From: Podaxis mareebaensis
Taxonomy: Eukaryota > Basidiomycota > Agaricomycetes > Agaricales > Agaricaceae
Assembly (NCBI GenBank): GCA_018524725.1
Contig: JAEUWP010000562.1
Span: forward strand, 558,001 to 622,000
Reading direction: 5' to 3'
DNA: 64,000 bases
Each line of letters begins with the position of its first letter. The first letter of the stretch is position 1. Both the position numbers and the translations under genes were made by a program. The notes under the pieces are model-generated. The model made no database searches, was not told the origin of the DNA, and saw nothing but the letters and a program-made list of their open reading frames with translations. Positions 22,699 to 35,650 of the stretch are shown here, one piece after another.

Positions 22699-24108
22699 AT
22701 GCCGAGCTTACGATTCCTTCCTGAACCTGCCACCGTCGCTGTACGTCTCTTGTATGTCTCCTCGTTCAACGAATAACAACATTATTGACTCTCGCTTCCA
22801 CAGATTGTGGGCTGCCCATTCAGGTTAGCTTTCCTTCTTTTGATGTTTGATATTCATGATTCAGAGCCCTAATGTTATTTAGTGGTGGACAGGTCAGCGG
22901 ATGTTCTGATTGATATACAAATATAGCTGACACCGGCGCAGCCCAGAGCCGGCGTAGATGAAGGTCCTATCAGGCTAGTCCAAGCCGGCCTTATAGACCA
23001 ACTTAAAGAATTGGGTTGGAGTGTCACTTTTGACGGACATCATCAATTCGAAGAGAACAATAATCTGCATGACCCGCCTATCGGCAAGCTGAAGAATCCT
23101 CGTACCGTTTCTCGCGTGACCAAGGCTGTGGCTAACGTTGTGAGTGGTCATGCGAAGGGCGGTGCTCTTCCGGTGACCTTGGGAGGAGATCACTCTCTGG
23201 TCCGTGAGTTCAGTGGGACTGGTTGGATTGAAACATTGATCGTATTGGTAGGCCATGGGCACCATCTCCGGAACGCTAGAGTATGTATTTGCTTCCTTTT
23301 AATTCAGCATAACCTGACGGTTGACTCAGGGCTTTCCCGAACGCTTGTGTTGTCTGGGTTGACGCCCACGCTGATATCAACACCATTGAGACAACAGAAT
23401 CAGGTAAATTGGACGTGTTTCGTTTGAAGATTATTGCTAATTGTTCATCAGGGAACATTCATGGCATGCCTGTCTCTTTCCTGCTAGGACTTGGCAGCAA
23501 AGAAAAAGAGTTTGACTGGATCAAGCCCGCTCTAAAACCTGAACGCTTGGTCTATATCGGACTCCGTGACGTCGAAGCAGGCGAGAAGAAGATTTTGCGC
23601 GACAACAACATTAAAGCATTTAGCATGCATGAAGTTGATAAATACGGCATTGGAAAGGTTGTGGAGATGGCCTTGGACCATGTCAATCCTAACCGAGACT
23701 TGCCAATTCATTTAAGCTTTGACGTAGATGCGCTGGATCCCAGTGTCGCACCATCTACGGGTACTCCGGTACGCTTCTGCCTTGCAACCTCTACATATTT
23801 GGCTTAATGTTGGCAGGTCCGAGGGGGCTTAACTTTCCGTGAGGGTCATTACATTTGCGAAGCCATCCATGAGACAGGCCTGTTGGTGGCTCTGGATTTG
23901 ATGGCAAGTGACTTCGATATGAATTCCATTCTAACAGTCCCGTTGACTCCTAAACATAGGAGGTTAACCCGTCCCTCGCTGATGCTGCGGACGTCGAAAA
24001 GACTATTGCAGTTGGCTGTTCGCTTGTAAGGTCCGCGCTAGGTATGTGGGCTTTTTCAAGATTTAATGCATTTCCTGACCAGTCCCTTCAGGCGAAACAC
24101 TTCTATGA
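22699..24108 (+). CDS. CAR1: Arginase
   Basis: A manganese enzyme that splits L-arginine into ornithine and urea, in the cytosol. The start at 22699 gives MPSLRFLPEPATVAIVGCPF. The reading then passes through PRAGVDEGPIRLVQAGLIDQ, the first metal histidine in LPVTLGGDHSLV, the metal aspartates in VVWVDAHADINT, the substrate segment GNIHGMPVSFLLG, VYIGLRDVEAGEKKIL, and the metal pair in LSFDVDALDPSVAPSTGTPV. GGLTFREGHYICEAIHETGL follows. It ends IAVGCSLVRSALGETLL. Exon joins needed here lie around 22741-22945, 23205-23250, 23282-23330, 23404-23450 and two more near the 3' end. All catalytic residues are intact. Length (about 320 residues) fits the family. Expression in fungi is usually induced by arginine, but I see no specific element that proves it here. 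Confidence 0.95.
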
Positions 24109-25692
24109 AACCATTTTCTCTCTAATACGTTTAATTGAGTTTGTAATATGTACTAATAGTATGCCATGCTCATACGACCAGTGTCCTTGACCTATTATCC
24201 TGACACTTGTAAGCGAGGATCGGCAAGCTCTGATTAGGGTGATTCTAATAGAGCCAGTGTCATATCTCACTAATTTCTGGTGTCCGCTGGACCTGATTGC
24301 CACACGCGCGGGTAAGTGTCCTGGGACATGCATATTACCTAGGTTTCCCCTCGATACTGAAAGCCGTTTCTGATTGCTCTTACGTCCACAACAGGCTCGG
24401 GAGGACTCAAACGGAATTTGAAAGAAAAAAAAACTGCGGAATCGTATGAATTCAAGTCTGAAAAAGCTGACACTGGTGTCGTCAGGCTTTGTCTCGAAGC
24501 TAAATGGTTCCGTCATCTGTTTCCATGCCTATTGACGGGGGAGGAGAGGAACGTGACCGAGTTGCATAAGTCGTTTGAGGGGGCATTACTCTTATGATGC
24601 TCCACCATTGAGATATGTTTCACTCTCCCACCAGGGATGCCGCATACGCTACACCAACCCGAGAGAAATTTGATTAGAGTGTATGTGCAGCCTTGTTTTC
24701 AGCGAGATTATGGATGTGGAGCAATTCAGTTTCAATTCAGTTCTCACTGAAAACTCACTGAAAACGAGTCGCACATACACCTTATTCACCTTTGAAATTT
24801 CGACCAGCTCTGGAATGAATGGAGTGTGTTTTGTCTTGGTTAACTAAAAAGGACACATGCTAAGATAGAAGGTCCACCTAGGTCTTGAAAGCTTGTCACA
24901 GTGAAGATCTAGCAGCGGTGAATACACTGTCTTTTGGAAAAACGTTGTGCCATCTTGCCCGAGGGCATGGCACGCGGGCATGTACTGGTTATTGAGTAAC
25001 TCAAATTTGGAGTGAAGAATGGCGAGCGTCTCAGCATCGAATATATTCACGTTGGGTTAAATGTGGTAAGAACCACGCTAATGCGTGTTCTTGATGATTC
25101 TGGGTGAAAATTCTCATGGCGGATCCAATACAGTCGAGGATTGACAGATGCGTGTATATTTTAACGTGGGCGTGTTGACCGAATAGTGAAGGACGCCGAG
25201 TATCGGTGTTCGTGTGCTCGTCTCGTCAACGAAGAGGAAAAGAAAGGATAGAATCGGAGCCGGCATGAGCGGGCAATGTTTATCAATGATGATGGGAAAG
25301 AGAGGACAAGGATGATTAGACGGTGTAGGCAGTGGGAGTATTTGTGGATTGTTGCCATGAGAAATGATGATCGCAAATGTGTTTCTATCTTGGTATGACG
25401 GAGGAAAACATAGCATACGAGAATGAAGTAGATGTATCTACAAGCAACGGCCTCGGTAGCAGGTCTCGTATAGCATTGGCGGCTTTAACACGCCGCGCTG
25501 ATATTAGACGGTATTCTGGCTGATTCTGGCTGAGGCAAAGAGATGGGAACAGACGGGGAGGAGTGCTGATCAAACCAAGGCATCACAACCTGTCATCTGA
25601 CCCTGTTGCTGGCGGGAAAAAGCCCAACGGCACTTCCCGTAAAGGTCATTTGTTAGAACGTCTATGCATTCTTGACGTTGAGAGTCCCAGCC
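24109..25692. other. Intergenic region, 1.6 kb, carrying MITE copy 2
   Basis: This separates arginase from the kinesin gene on the same strand. Besides the MITE at 24677-24782 it has only short ORFs without motifs. The last few hundred bases should contain the kinesin promoter. Confidence 0.5.
24677..24782. mobile_element. MITE copy 2
   Basis: A 106-bp element flanked by TA (24675-24676 and 24783-24784), with the same inverted ends as copy 1. The sequence appears identical to copy 1 base for base. It lies in the intergenic space about 570 bp after arginase. It has no ORF of its own, so it must rely on a transposase encoded elsewhere. Confidence 0.85.
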
Positions 25693-28600
25693 ATGGCCCC
25701 CACGAGCTCGTCGTCCGCAACGACGACCTCGGTCCAAGTTGGTCAGTTCTTTCCTACTTCCAAACTTGACCCTTGCTTACCCACTTCTAGCACTACGAAT
25801 CCGACCACCCACGGCCCAGGACTCAACCTCCATCCCAGTTCGTTTTCAACGCTCCGTTATCCAAACCACTTCTCCCACCTCAGTTACCATTGAAACACCT
25901 TCAAATGCTCTTGCCGGTGCTGGTGCCCCTGGCGCCTCTACTTCCGGCGGCTCTGCCCCAAAGAAGCAGGCTTTCACTTTCGACCAAGTTCACGGTCCCC
26001 CCACAACGCAGTATGAGCTTTTCGAGTCGACTGCCAAGCCCATGGTCACTCGGTTTCTTGATGGCTTCAATTGCACCATTCTTGCATATGGCCAGACGAG
26101 TAGTGGAAAAACATTCACCATGACTGGCATCGATTTGGAGGCAGATCCTTCAGATCCCAATAACGGGATGGGAATCATTCCCCGAGCGGTCTCGACAATC
26201 TTTACTCGTGCAAAGCAGCTCAAGGACGAGCGTGGGGGTGCATGGTCGTATAACATCAAGGGGTCCTTCATTGAAATTTACAACGAAGACCTCATCGACT
26301 TGCTCAGCATGGATGATACAACTGGAGGCAGACGTGAGGTTCAAATCAGGGAGGACAAGGATGGTCATATTATTTGGGGCGGTCTACGCGAGGTTAACGT
26401 GAGGAACGCGGCCGAAGTGATGGGGTAAGTTCTATTCTGTTTCCAGTCCGTCATATTCTCATCTGGCTATTTTTCAGTTTAATTCGCAAAGGAACGGCGA
26501 TCCGACGTACCAATGAAACGGACATGAACGCGCAGTCCTCCCGTTCACATGCTATTTTCTCACTCACGCTTATTCAGAAAAAATTCACTGGCACGACTCC
26601 ACCTCGTTCATCTTCCCCATTACCCCCAGCGGGTCGATCACCTTCCAGATTGGCGCGTCCGGGTTCGATGTATGCTGGGCCAAATTCAGCCAACCGTGTC
26701 ACCTCTCCAACTTTTGGTCGGCCAGGGACCCCGGGCATCGCCTCCGCTGTAGCACGAGGAGGGGGACTGCGCCCTGCAAGCGCCTTGGGCCATGCTGGAG
26801 AGCGCTCAATGCATGGCGACGAAGAGGGCGGGGAATGGGTTACAATAACGTCGAAATTCCATTTCGTGGACCTTGCTGGATCTGAACGTGTACGGGCTTC
26901 TGGCACATTATCACCGCCTCTCGTGACTGATTTTCGCCTTAGCTTAAGCGCACGGCCGCTGTGGGAGACCGTATCAAAGAAGGCATTTCCATCAACAGTG
27001 GTCTCCTAGCTCTCGGCAACGTTATTTCGGCCCTTGGGGATCCTTCTCGCGCCAAATCAAATACTGCCACTCACATACCATATCGAGACTCCAAACTTAC
27101 TCGTCTACTTCAAGATTCCCTCGGTGGTAACGCGCATACCCTCATGATAGCCTGTGTTAGTCCCGCCGAGTGGAACGCAGGCGAGACCATTAATACCCTC
27201 AAATATGCCAATCGTGCGAGGAATATAAAAAATCGTGCTGTAGTGAACGAGAAGGAAGACGGTTGGGATGACGTTGAATGGTTGCAAAACACAGTCACTC
27301 GTTTACGCAAGGAATTGAAGGCCCTGAAGGAGGGGAAATTCCCCGCGGAGGCTGAAAAAGACCTGGACACGGTGGAGGGGGCAGGAAAGCGAGTCTTGGC
27401 TCAGTTCACGGAGTTGCAGAGTCAATATGAGGATTTACGGGAGAAGTATGTGGAACGAACGGAGGAGTTGGGTCGGCTGCGTGGTGAGCTTGGCGAGAAG
27501 CATAGGTCGAGCATGAATGGGGCCATTTCTGGAACAGCCAAGTACGAGGAGATCGTGGGCCCTGTTATCGAGGAATACGAGAAGGCAATCGCCACGATGG
27601 AGGCCGAGCTGAGTCTAAACAGGGCTGCATTACGCCACACAAATGAACTGGTCGAGGAGAAGGAGGAGGAGCTGAACGCTCTGACCACTCGCCATGCTGC
27701 GACCGAGCTCTACGTCGAAGAGCTTCGGGCCCGGATTGTCAAGTTGACCGAACGCGAGGCGTCCACTGAGGTTGGTGTTAGGATCTTCCGCTCTATTGCC
27801 ATCCTCAACGTCTACTTTAGGCATATGTACGCGACCTCGAAGAGAAGATTAAGGCCTACGATGAAAATTCTACTTCGTCGACCGAGTCGATGATCGACCT
27901 CAAACGCGAGCTCGTCCGCTTCAGAGAGTCGGAAGCTTATTCGGCCAAATATATCGCTGATCTTGAAGCGAGGCTTTCAAAGTCCGACGAGTCAATTCTC
28001 ACCCTGCAGCAAACCGTCGAACAGTTGGAGCAGGAGTGTGAAAAGCGCCGTAACGAGGTCGACGCTCTTCAACACAGATTGGACGCGTTACAAAAAGACG
28101 GGGACGGTTGGCGTGCGGATTTAGAAGAACGGGAAAAAAGGGTCCTTGAGTTGGAGCAGAAGATGACGGCGTGGGAAGAAAAGAAGAAAGAAGCAGGAGA
28201 AACCAGAATACGTCTCGGTAACGTGGTTGATGAAGTTGTCTCTGCCAAGAAGAGTCTCGAGGATCTCTCGAATTCGACGTCTCCGGGGGCATCTTCAAAC
28301 GATCTCACAGCAGTCGGAACAACACAGGAAACCGTCGCGAAGATCCCTCCCAAACCTGACGAAGACATAGCAGCGCAATATCTAGCGCTTCAGCAAACCC
28401 ACACTGCAACCCTCGCAGATCTTTCTACTGTTTCTGCCAAGTACAGAGATGCTCTGCGTGAAATTTCTGACTTGGCTGCCCAACTCGAAGAAGCTAAGCT
28501 AGGGAGCGCGACGATCATAGAGGATGCTCCGACTGATTCGCCTGCAGCGGAACGACCGGAATTTCCTCAGTTCCGAAGGAGAATCCCAAGTGGCAGACAT

Positions 28601-31600
28601 CGCGATGAGCCTCAATACAACGCTGCTGGCCGACGCCTTTTTTTCCGCCAAGCGGCCTCAGCGGAATCTCTCCACTCGAGGTAGGTTTTCAGATCCGGAA
28701 ATATACGTCTTTATAATTGACACCAGCACTTGGCATCAGGTCGCTGTCGCAATCTGTATCGCTCTCACAGGAGCTTTCCTCGGCGCACTTGCGCAAGGCT
28801 TCATCCTCCTCCCACGCAAGTAGTTCCCACTCACCCTCGAACTCGCACTCGCTTCATTCTTCTCCCTCTCGCCCCAACCTATCTATTTCATTATCAGCCG
28901 CCACCAACGGACATGACAGGACGATTTCAAGTTTGGAAAAGGAGATTATGCGTCTGCAAGAAGTCCTCAAAGAACGAGAATCCGAAATTCTGGCTCTTGA
29001 AGAATCGCTGAAGGAGAGTCAAGCTAGCCAGGCCAGGACGCAAGGTCAGGACGCAGCCCCATCGTCGGAAAATCAAGATGCAGTTCCAAACAATATCGGA
29101 CTTTCACCGAAGACGTTGAATCACTTCGACCATATCAAGCAATCCATGGTAAATGGCAACAGTCACTTTGTCAGTTCGGACCATGGATCCAATCATTCGG
29201 AGTCGGATGAGTCTTTAGAGCGCTTAAACGAGCTGATGCTGTGCGTCGACTTTCATCGCTACAATTAGTATCATCCTGACTATGGTTCATTTCAGATCTA
29301 TGGCACAAAAGGAGTCTCAACACCGCGAGATCGTGGATGATCTCAACACCCAATTGACCCAGACTAAGCGCCAACTTGATGAACTCACTGCACTTTCAAG
29401 GGATCAGGTATATCATTCATGATGATAATCAGGTCAGGCGTTGACTATTTTGTTAGGCCTTGAATATGTCAAAAGAGTTGGAAGCTCTGCAGAACAAATA
29501 CGTCAGTGGCCTGGATGAGCTTAAAGATCATCAAGTTCTCCTTGAAGAAGCTACACAACGTAAATCCGCTTTGGAGAACCAGCTTCGACAGGTCGAAGAG
29601 TCGCACAAAGCCGAAATTGAGCAGTTGCGTCAAGAGCACGAGGAAGCTATTAGGGTGAAAGGCACAGAGGTCGAGGCGTTGTTGAGCCAGATGAAGGGGG
29701 AACACGAGGAGGCTATGGACGCCCTTCGCGCTGAACTTAAAGAAGCCGCGGCTGCCTTGCAACAGGCGCGTTCGGATCACGAGGAAGCGTTTGGCAAGCT
29801 CAAGACCGAGTACGATAACAAACTTCAGCGCCAGATCGAGGAGGCGAATGAAGTTCTCGCTACCACCCGCGAGGACCATCAGAAAGCGGTCAGCAAACTC
29901 CTTGCTGAGCATGCTGAGGCTCTCCGCCAGAAAGACGTTGAGGCTTCAGCCGCATCCCAGACTACCGAAGAGGAGTACTATAACGCGCTCACGAAACTGC
30001 GTACCGATCATGCGGAAGCCATCAAGAAGCTGACGGCTGAGACTAACGCCACTATCGAACGTCTGCGGGAGGAGCACGCCGGTGAGCTACGGATGGCTGA
30101 AATCGCACGCCAGGGCTCTCTGTCGGAATCTGAGTCGTCTCGCAACCTCGCTATCAAGGAGTTGCAAGACGAGCATGCTGCTGCTCTTGCTCGCAAGGAA
30201 GCATCTTTCGCGGAGGAGGTCGAAGGTCTCAAAGCCGCGCACGCGCGTATGCTACAGGCAAAAGACGATGATTATGGATTACAGATGGACCGTCTTCGCC
30301 TCGAGTTTGAATCCTCGACCCTGAAGCTCAAGGAAGAGTGGAGGAAGGAAGTTGACTCACTGGCGTCGGCACTCGCGGAAGAGAAGGAAAATGCAGCTTC
30401 CGCGTTGTCAAAGGCTATCAAAGAATCGGATGCTGCTCTGCAAGGTGTCCGAGAACAGCACGCAGTTATTTTGCAAGAGTTGGAACGGGGATATTTGGAG
30501 GATGTCGAGAAGCTGAAGGCAGCTCATGCTTCGGTACTACAGGAGGCGAAGACAGGAGCCGAGAACCAGTTGAAAGCCTTGGCCCAGACGCATGAAGAAG
30601 CTCGCAGTCGGTTGATAGCCGAATATGAAGAGAAGCTTTCCAGCGCACATGCCTCACTTGAGAGCGTTCAACGTCAACATCAGGAGATCCTCGAGAATGT
30701 TCAGCAGGAGAAACAACAAGTTCTGGCGGACCAGGCCGTAGCTCTTGAGAGTCTCAAAGGCTCTCTCCTTGAGGAACAGAAGAAGTTGAGAGACATTTTG
30801 GAGCACGAGCATGCGGAGGCATTGGACAAACAGCGCGTCGACCTTGAGCGTAAACATGGCGAGGAGAAGCAGCTTCTACAGAAGGATTACGAGCTCCTTA
30901 TCCAAGAGCTTGAAGCACATAAGGCTGCCGCAGAGGAATTCACTATGCTTCGCGAACAGGCACGAGTCAAGCACGAGAACGCGATGGCCGAGCAAGCTGG
31001 CGTAATTCAGGAGATGCGGGAACAAGTGTCCTTAGTCAATACGGAACGGGATGGATTGGCGGCTGAAGTTGCAAAACTCAAGGAAGAGTTGGAGAGGACG
31101 AGAAGGGAACAGAAGAAGCTGGTGCAGGAAGCCTCCAAACGCGAATCCCTCGTTCTCGAACTCGAACGACATCGTTCACTCATCGCAGAGCTTCAAGAGA
31201 ATTTGCAGAAAGTCAAGGACGAGAAAGACAACCTACAGTCAGAGAGGAACAAGCAGGATGCCTTGGTCCGAGACCTGCAGGCGCAAATTGCTCGTAGTTC
31301 CTCCCCTCCTAATGTTCGATCACCGGAACGACCCCTCGGCTACCCTCGTGCTTCCGGTCTCCCACCCGCGAAACTACCACCAGCTACCCCTCCACCTTCT
31401 GTTCCACCCCCACCTGCCCCTCGTCTCGCCAATCATATGAACGGCGATTCCAATCTCAGTACATCATCTCATGCGTCCTCCAATCATACATTCTCCGGCA
31501 AGGATTCTCAGCCCGATTCCCCTGCTACCTCCCTCGGACATCTTCCAACCAACACGCAACCTGTCGTTGATCCCAAATTGACTGCAAAGATCGAGCAACA

Positions 31601-32047
31601 ATCGAAGCAGATTGAGGAGCAAGAAGCCATGATCAAAACCCTCAACAAGCAGCTGACGCATTGCGAAAGCGACCTCCAGGCCCACATGGATCTTGTGAAC
31701 AATCTCGAGGCATCACTCGGTGACTCGGAGAAAAACCGTGAGTTCCCCCTTTCTCGACAACACATGAACGTCTGCTGACTATTTCACCAGTCCGAAAGGC
31801 CCGTATGCAAGCGACAGAGTTGGCTCGTGAACGCGACACTCTCAATTCTCGGATTGAAGCTCTTCGTAATGAGCTTTCCGAAGCTAGGAACGAGGTTGCT
31901 AATGTTCGGCGGTCAATAGTCGAAGAAAAGCAGTCTCTGGAGCAACGTCTAGACGAGGAGAGGAAAGCAAAAGAACGAGTACGGCAACAGCTCGACATGC
32001 GGACGGAGGAGCTTCAGAAACGGAAATCTAGGTTTGCATGCATATAG
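25693..32047 (+). CDS. Very long kinesin motor protein (N-terminal motor, kinesin-4-like)
   Basis: A microtubule motor of roughly 1,950 residues. The motor starts [20 protein letters not shown]. The P-loop is [15 protein letters not shown], switch I is [11 protein letters not shown], and switch II is [56 protein letters not shown] and [17 protein letters not shown] then close the head. About 85 Ser/Pro/Gly-rich residues (26590-26850) interrupt the head between switch I and switch II. After the neck come long coiled coils, including one exon (about 29460-31778) rich in heptads of the EHEEA type. A Pro-rich hinge ([20 protein letters not shown]) and a last coil follow, with the end [13 protein letters not shown]. 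Domain order resembles kinesin-4 (KIF4/KIF21), but fungal kinesin classes can look alike, so the class is an inference. Exon joins are approximate in the tail. Confidence 0.9.
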
Positions 32048-32530
32048 CCCCTCGCCATTTACTACTGTACTTCGGTCGCCGAGGAACTCCAAGTTTCTTT
32101 TTCTTTCTTCTGCAGTTATGTCTTTATAATCTCACGCAGTTCACTCTTTAGCGCCATTCTTATATTGCTTCCCGCACCTTAGGTCCTTTCTACTAGTGTT
32201 GATACCCTTCTATTAACTTCACGCGGTTTTTTATACCTATGTCTTGTATGACCACTATTTCCGGCTTTATAAGTATGTAGAGTCATGTCTGCTATAGGCA
32301 CCCTTAAACTGAGCTGACATTTGACGTGTATATTTTTGACGTCTCTTGGGTAGTTTGCCTGAGTACAAGTGCTCCGCGGGGGCTCTTCCCCGTCACGCCA
32401 GTGAGCTATAGCTTTGGCTTGTGGCTCGCGCGGAATATCATCGGAAGGCTCGAAGATCATTCACACGAAGAAAGATAAGATACATATATTCGTTAATCGT
32501 AGTTTGGTGAGCACTCGTTTCTTTTCCTCA
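32048..32530. other. Intergenic, 483 bp
   Basis: This holds the kinesin 3' UTR, which starts in a pyrimidine-rich stretch, and the promoter of the short-chain dehydrogenase gene. No gene is seen. Confidence 0.5.
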
Positions 32531-34006
32531 ATGTCCAAGCCACGAACACTACCATCCTTCTCCCTCGAAAACAAGGTACTTGGTGAACTTGGTTTTACTG
32601 TGTTTTAGGATGACGAAACCTTTACGCGCTTAGGTTTGCCTTGTTACAGGAGCCGCTCGAGGCTTGGGCCTCGAGTTTTGCCGCGCTTTCATTCGATCGT
32701 GCGTCTGGACTCCCTCGTCTCTGGTATTCGTAACTTGCATTAACCTGGAATATTTTTGTCAGTGGGAGCACATCTCTCGCTATACTGGATCTCAAGGAAT
32801 CCGAAGCTAAGGATGCAGCGGACGAGCTAGTCGCCTTTGCCCTTGGTTTGTATAAAGTCTACCCAAGCCCCTGAGCAGAGGAAGCTGATGTGACGAGGTT
32901 TATTAAGCAGACGAGCTTGATAGGCCCACTATTCTGGGCGTCGAATGTGATGTCTCCTCCGAAGCATCGGTCCAGAAAGCGTATGAGGCTGTCATAGACA
33001 AGTTCGGCAGAATAGATGTTGTCGTGGCTTCTGCAGGTAAGCACTACCTCGTTTGTGAGCCGTAGTGGATTTTACCGACAACCCAATGCAACAGGCATAG
33101 TGGAGAACTACCCTGCTTTAGAGTACGTGTGCCAGAGGTGGTGAATAGTCTGCTGAAAATAGCTTTCAGCTACCCAGCGGACCGTGTTCGAAGGCTGTTC
33201 GATATTAACGTTCATGGGGTGTTCTTTACGGCTCGAGAGGCCGCGAAGCACATGATAAGGCAAGGGGAAGGTTCTATTATCCTGGTTGCGAGCATGAGCG
33301 CCAACGTAAGTCTCACAATGTTTAATATGGCGGTGGCTTTCTGAGGCGGCATCTGGTGCTGCAGATTATCAATGTTCCTCAGGTATTCGGATCGGCTTCT
33401 GCGCTCCTGTTCAATGTAACCTCAACTCGATAACTAGCTACAAACGCCTTACAACGCATCCAAAGCCGGTGAGTTTAGATACACAACGGTCTTGATTATA
33501 ACTCACTCTAGAGCTTATTGGGCAGCTGTCAAGCATATGGCCGCAAGTCTTGCTGTGGAATGGGCGAGGACGGGAGTACGTGTTAATGCATTGAGGTACC
33601 CTGAGTCAAGTTGATTCATCTCTTGCAAATTACATGCTCATGTGGACCACCAGCCCAGGATATATGCTCACAAAGCTAACTCGAACGATTTTACAAGGAA
33701 AAGATGAACTCAAGGTTTGTGTTCATGGTTAGCTCTGTAGGATGTCCTGACGAACTCCCCGGGTTCAGAAACAATGGGAAGATCTTACACCAATGGGAAG
33801 GGTGCGTAGTCAGCTTTCGGTCTTGGGATTCTGCTGAGTTCGCAACAGATGGGAGACCCCGAAGACCTGGCGGTAAGTGTAGACTGACTTGAGCAGTTCC
33901 CAATTCTGAGTTCGTTCAGGGGGCCGTTGTGTTCTTGGCGAGCGATGCGTCGAAATTTATGACTGGCTCTGAAATCCGGGTCGACGGCGGATATTGTTGC
34001 GTTTGA
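32531..34006 (+). CDS. Short-chain dehydrogenase/reductase (classical SDR)
   Basis: An NAD(P)-dependent oxidoreductase. The start at 32531 gives [15 protein letters not shown], spliced to [15 protein letters not shown] with the TGxxxGxG nucleotide motif. [39 protein letters not shown] and [20 protein letters not shown] (NAG-like motif) follow. [30 protein letters not shown] (catalytic Ser), [20 protein letters not shown] (catalytic Tyr-x3-Lys) and [15 protein letters not shown] come next. The C-terminus is [40 protein letters not shown]. The layout resembles fungal sorbose/xylulose reductases and mannitol-2-dehydrogenases, but the substrate cannot be assigned from sequence. Introns are numerous. 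The exon between the Ser and Tyr motifs (33350-33480) is the least certain. Confidence 0.88.
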
Positions 34007-34152
34007 GATAATAGAATACCATTGATGTATCATGAAATCTGTGAAATCTATCTGCAAGCGCTAATGCTGGCTAACCTTGAATCATGTGGCTAGGGAGGCT
34101 GGTGGGGGTGAACTATAAATAGAACGAAGATGGAGCCTTGCAGGAAACAGCC

Positions 34153-35419
34153 ATGTCGGGAGCGGAGTCTTCGCAAACACATCAAAATCCAACAACATCA
34201 AAGCCCTTGTCCACTTTCGAGTTCACAAAGCGCAAGCGGTGGGCGGACATACTTATCACTGGCCTTACAGATGTCATCATATTCGTTCTTTCCCCGGAAG
34301 GGAAGGTTCTGTACTGTGGAAATGCTGTCACTGAACTTCTTGGTTGGAGTGACACGGACATTTTGGATCTCCACTTGAGTGATTTCATCATAGGTGCGTT
34401 ACACGCCTGGATAATCATCGCTTAGCCGAGCCAACATTGGTATAGCTGAAGATCAGACTGCATTTCAACGCGGCTTCGAAGACTCAATTCGGACGAATAC
34501 CGACTTGCTCTCCTACGTTCGGCTCAGGTGTAATCCAGCCACGAAACCGTCTCATACTTCAGCCAACGATGTGCTCTTCGAGATCAAAGGTTACCCACAT
34601 TTCGTGACTGAACAAGGTCCCGATTGCAAATGCTTTTTCGCGATGGCAAAGCCCTACCCGGGTAGGAATGTTGCCATGTGAGTGTGTCTGCTGCCGCTAC
34701 CTATCAGGACCGTGTTTGCTAATTATCTCATAGGCTCAATACGTTTCTTGAACTGCAGATGGAAAACGAGCGACTACATCAACGCCTCTCTGCCTTGAAG
34801 GCTCGAGTGAATTCGCAAATCACGCCCACAGCACAGACCCTCACGAATGTCAACCCCATGTATGCTACTTCTTCTTTGCAACAGTTAGTTTTATGACTCT
34901 TTCGCGACGACATCCTTCTTATTCTTTTACAGTAGCAACCAGTACTCCGGTATGTTTGATGATACATGCAAGAGTGTGTCTGGGACTGGTTATGACGGCG
35001 GCCTCGTTGGAGGCAATTATAATGGGAACAGCTATCGAGTGCAAAGCCCAGAGGACTCTGAGGATGGGTCGAGGAAAAAGAAGGTAAACTTGCTATATTT
35101 TTCCTTCTGCCCTCTCTAACGCCTGGCTTATCTAAGCTCAAGAAGACGCACGGCATCGAGCAATATGTCTGTAGAAAATGCGGACGAACAGACTCCCCGG
35201 AATGGCGAAAGGTATATGTTATCTTTCCTCCACATGCTTTGGAAGATCCTGATGCCACTGGCTTAGGGTCCTGACGGTCCAAAAACCCTCTGCAATGCTT
35301 GTGGTCTTCGTTGGGCAAAACAAATGCGTAAGTTCGACGAGTCCGGGGAAGAGGGAACACCAGGCACTAATCCATCGCCCGTCACGGGTACGGACGGCAA
35401 TACGAATTTTAATGTTTGA
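34153..35419 (+). CDS. WC-2: White collar 2 type GATA transcription factor with PAS domain
   Basis: The DNA-binding partner of the blue-light receptor WC-1 in the White Collar complex, in the nucleus. The start at 34153 gives [21 protein letters not shown] basic stretch [10 protein letters not shown] leads to a PAS domain: [59 protein letters not shown], and FEIKGYPHF to [15 protein letters not shown] short coiled coil follows ([20 protein letters not shown]). One GATA zinc finger follows in [20 protein letters not shown], completed by [13 protein letters not shown] (CX2CX18CX2C). There is no LOV-type flavin-binding cysteine motif, so this is the partner, not the photoreceptor. It ends [10 protein letters not shown]. 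It sits 146 bp after the SDR stop. Confidence 0.93.
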
Positions 35420-35650
35420 TATCGTACTGCTAGTTGGATCGCATATACACGTTGCTGTAGTCAGTCATTCCCTCGACCTCATCTTGCTGCCTGTGCAAAA
35501 ATATGTAGTATTATCAATCAAATCACGAATGATGTATTTCTATATGAGTGGCTGGCACATAGACGATAACGTCACGACCCCTTTCCTATCCTCCAAACAT
35601 ACCACCATCGCAGTAGTAGACTGCTAGTCCTTTGCAGCCAATAATCAGTC

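Noticed and set aside
34779..35360. 193-codon minus-strand frame
   Set aside because: Antisense to WC-2, including its zinc-finger exon. It crosses WC-2 introns and has no motif.
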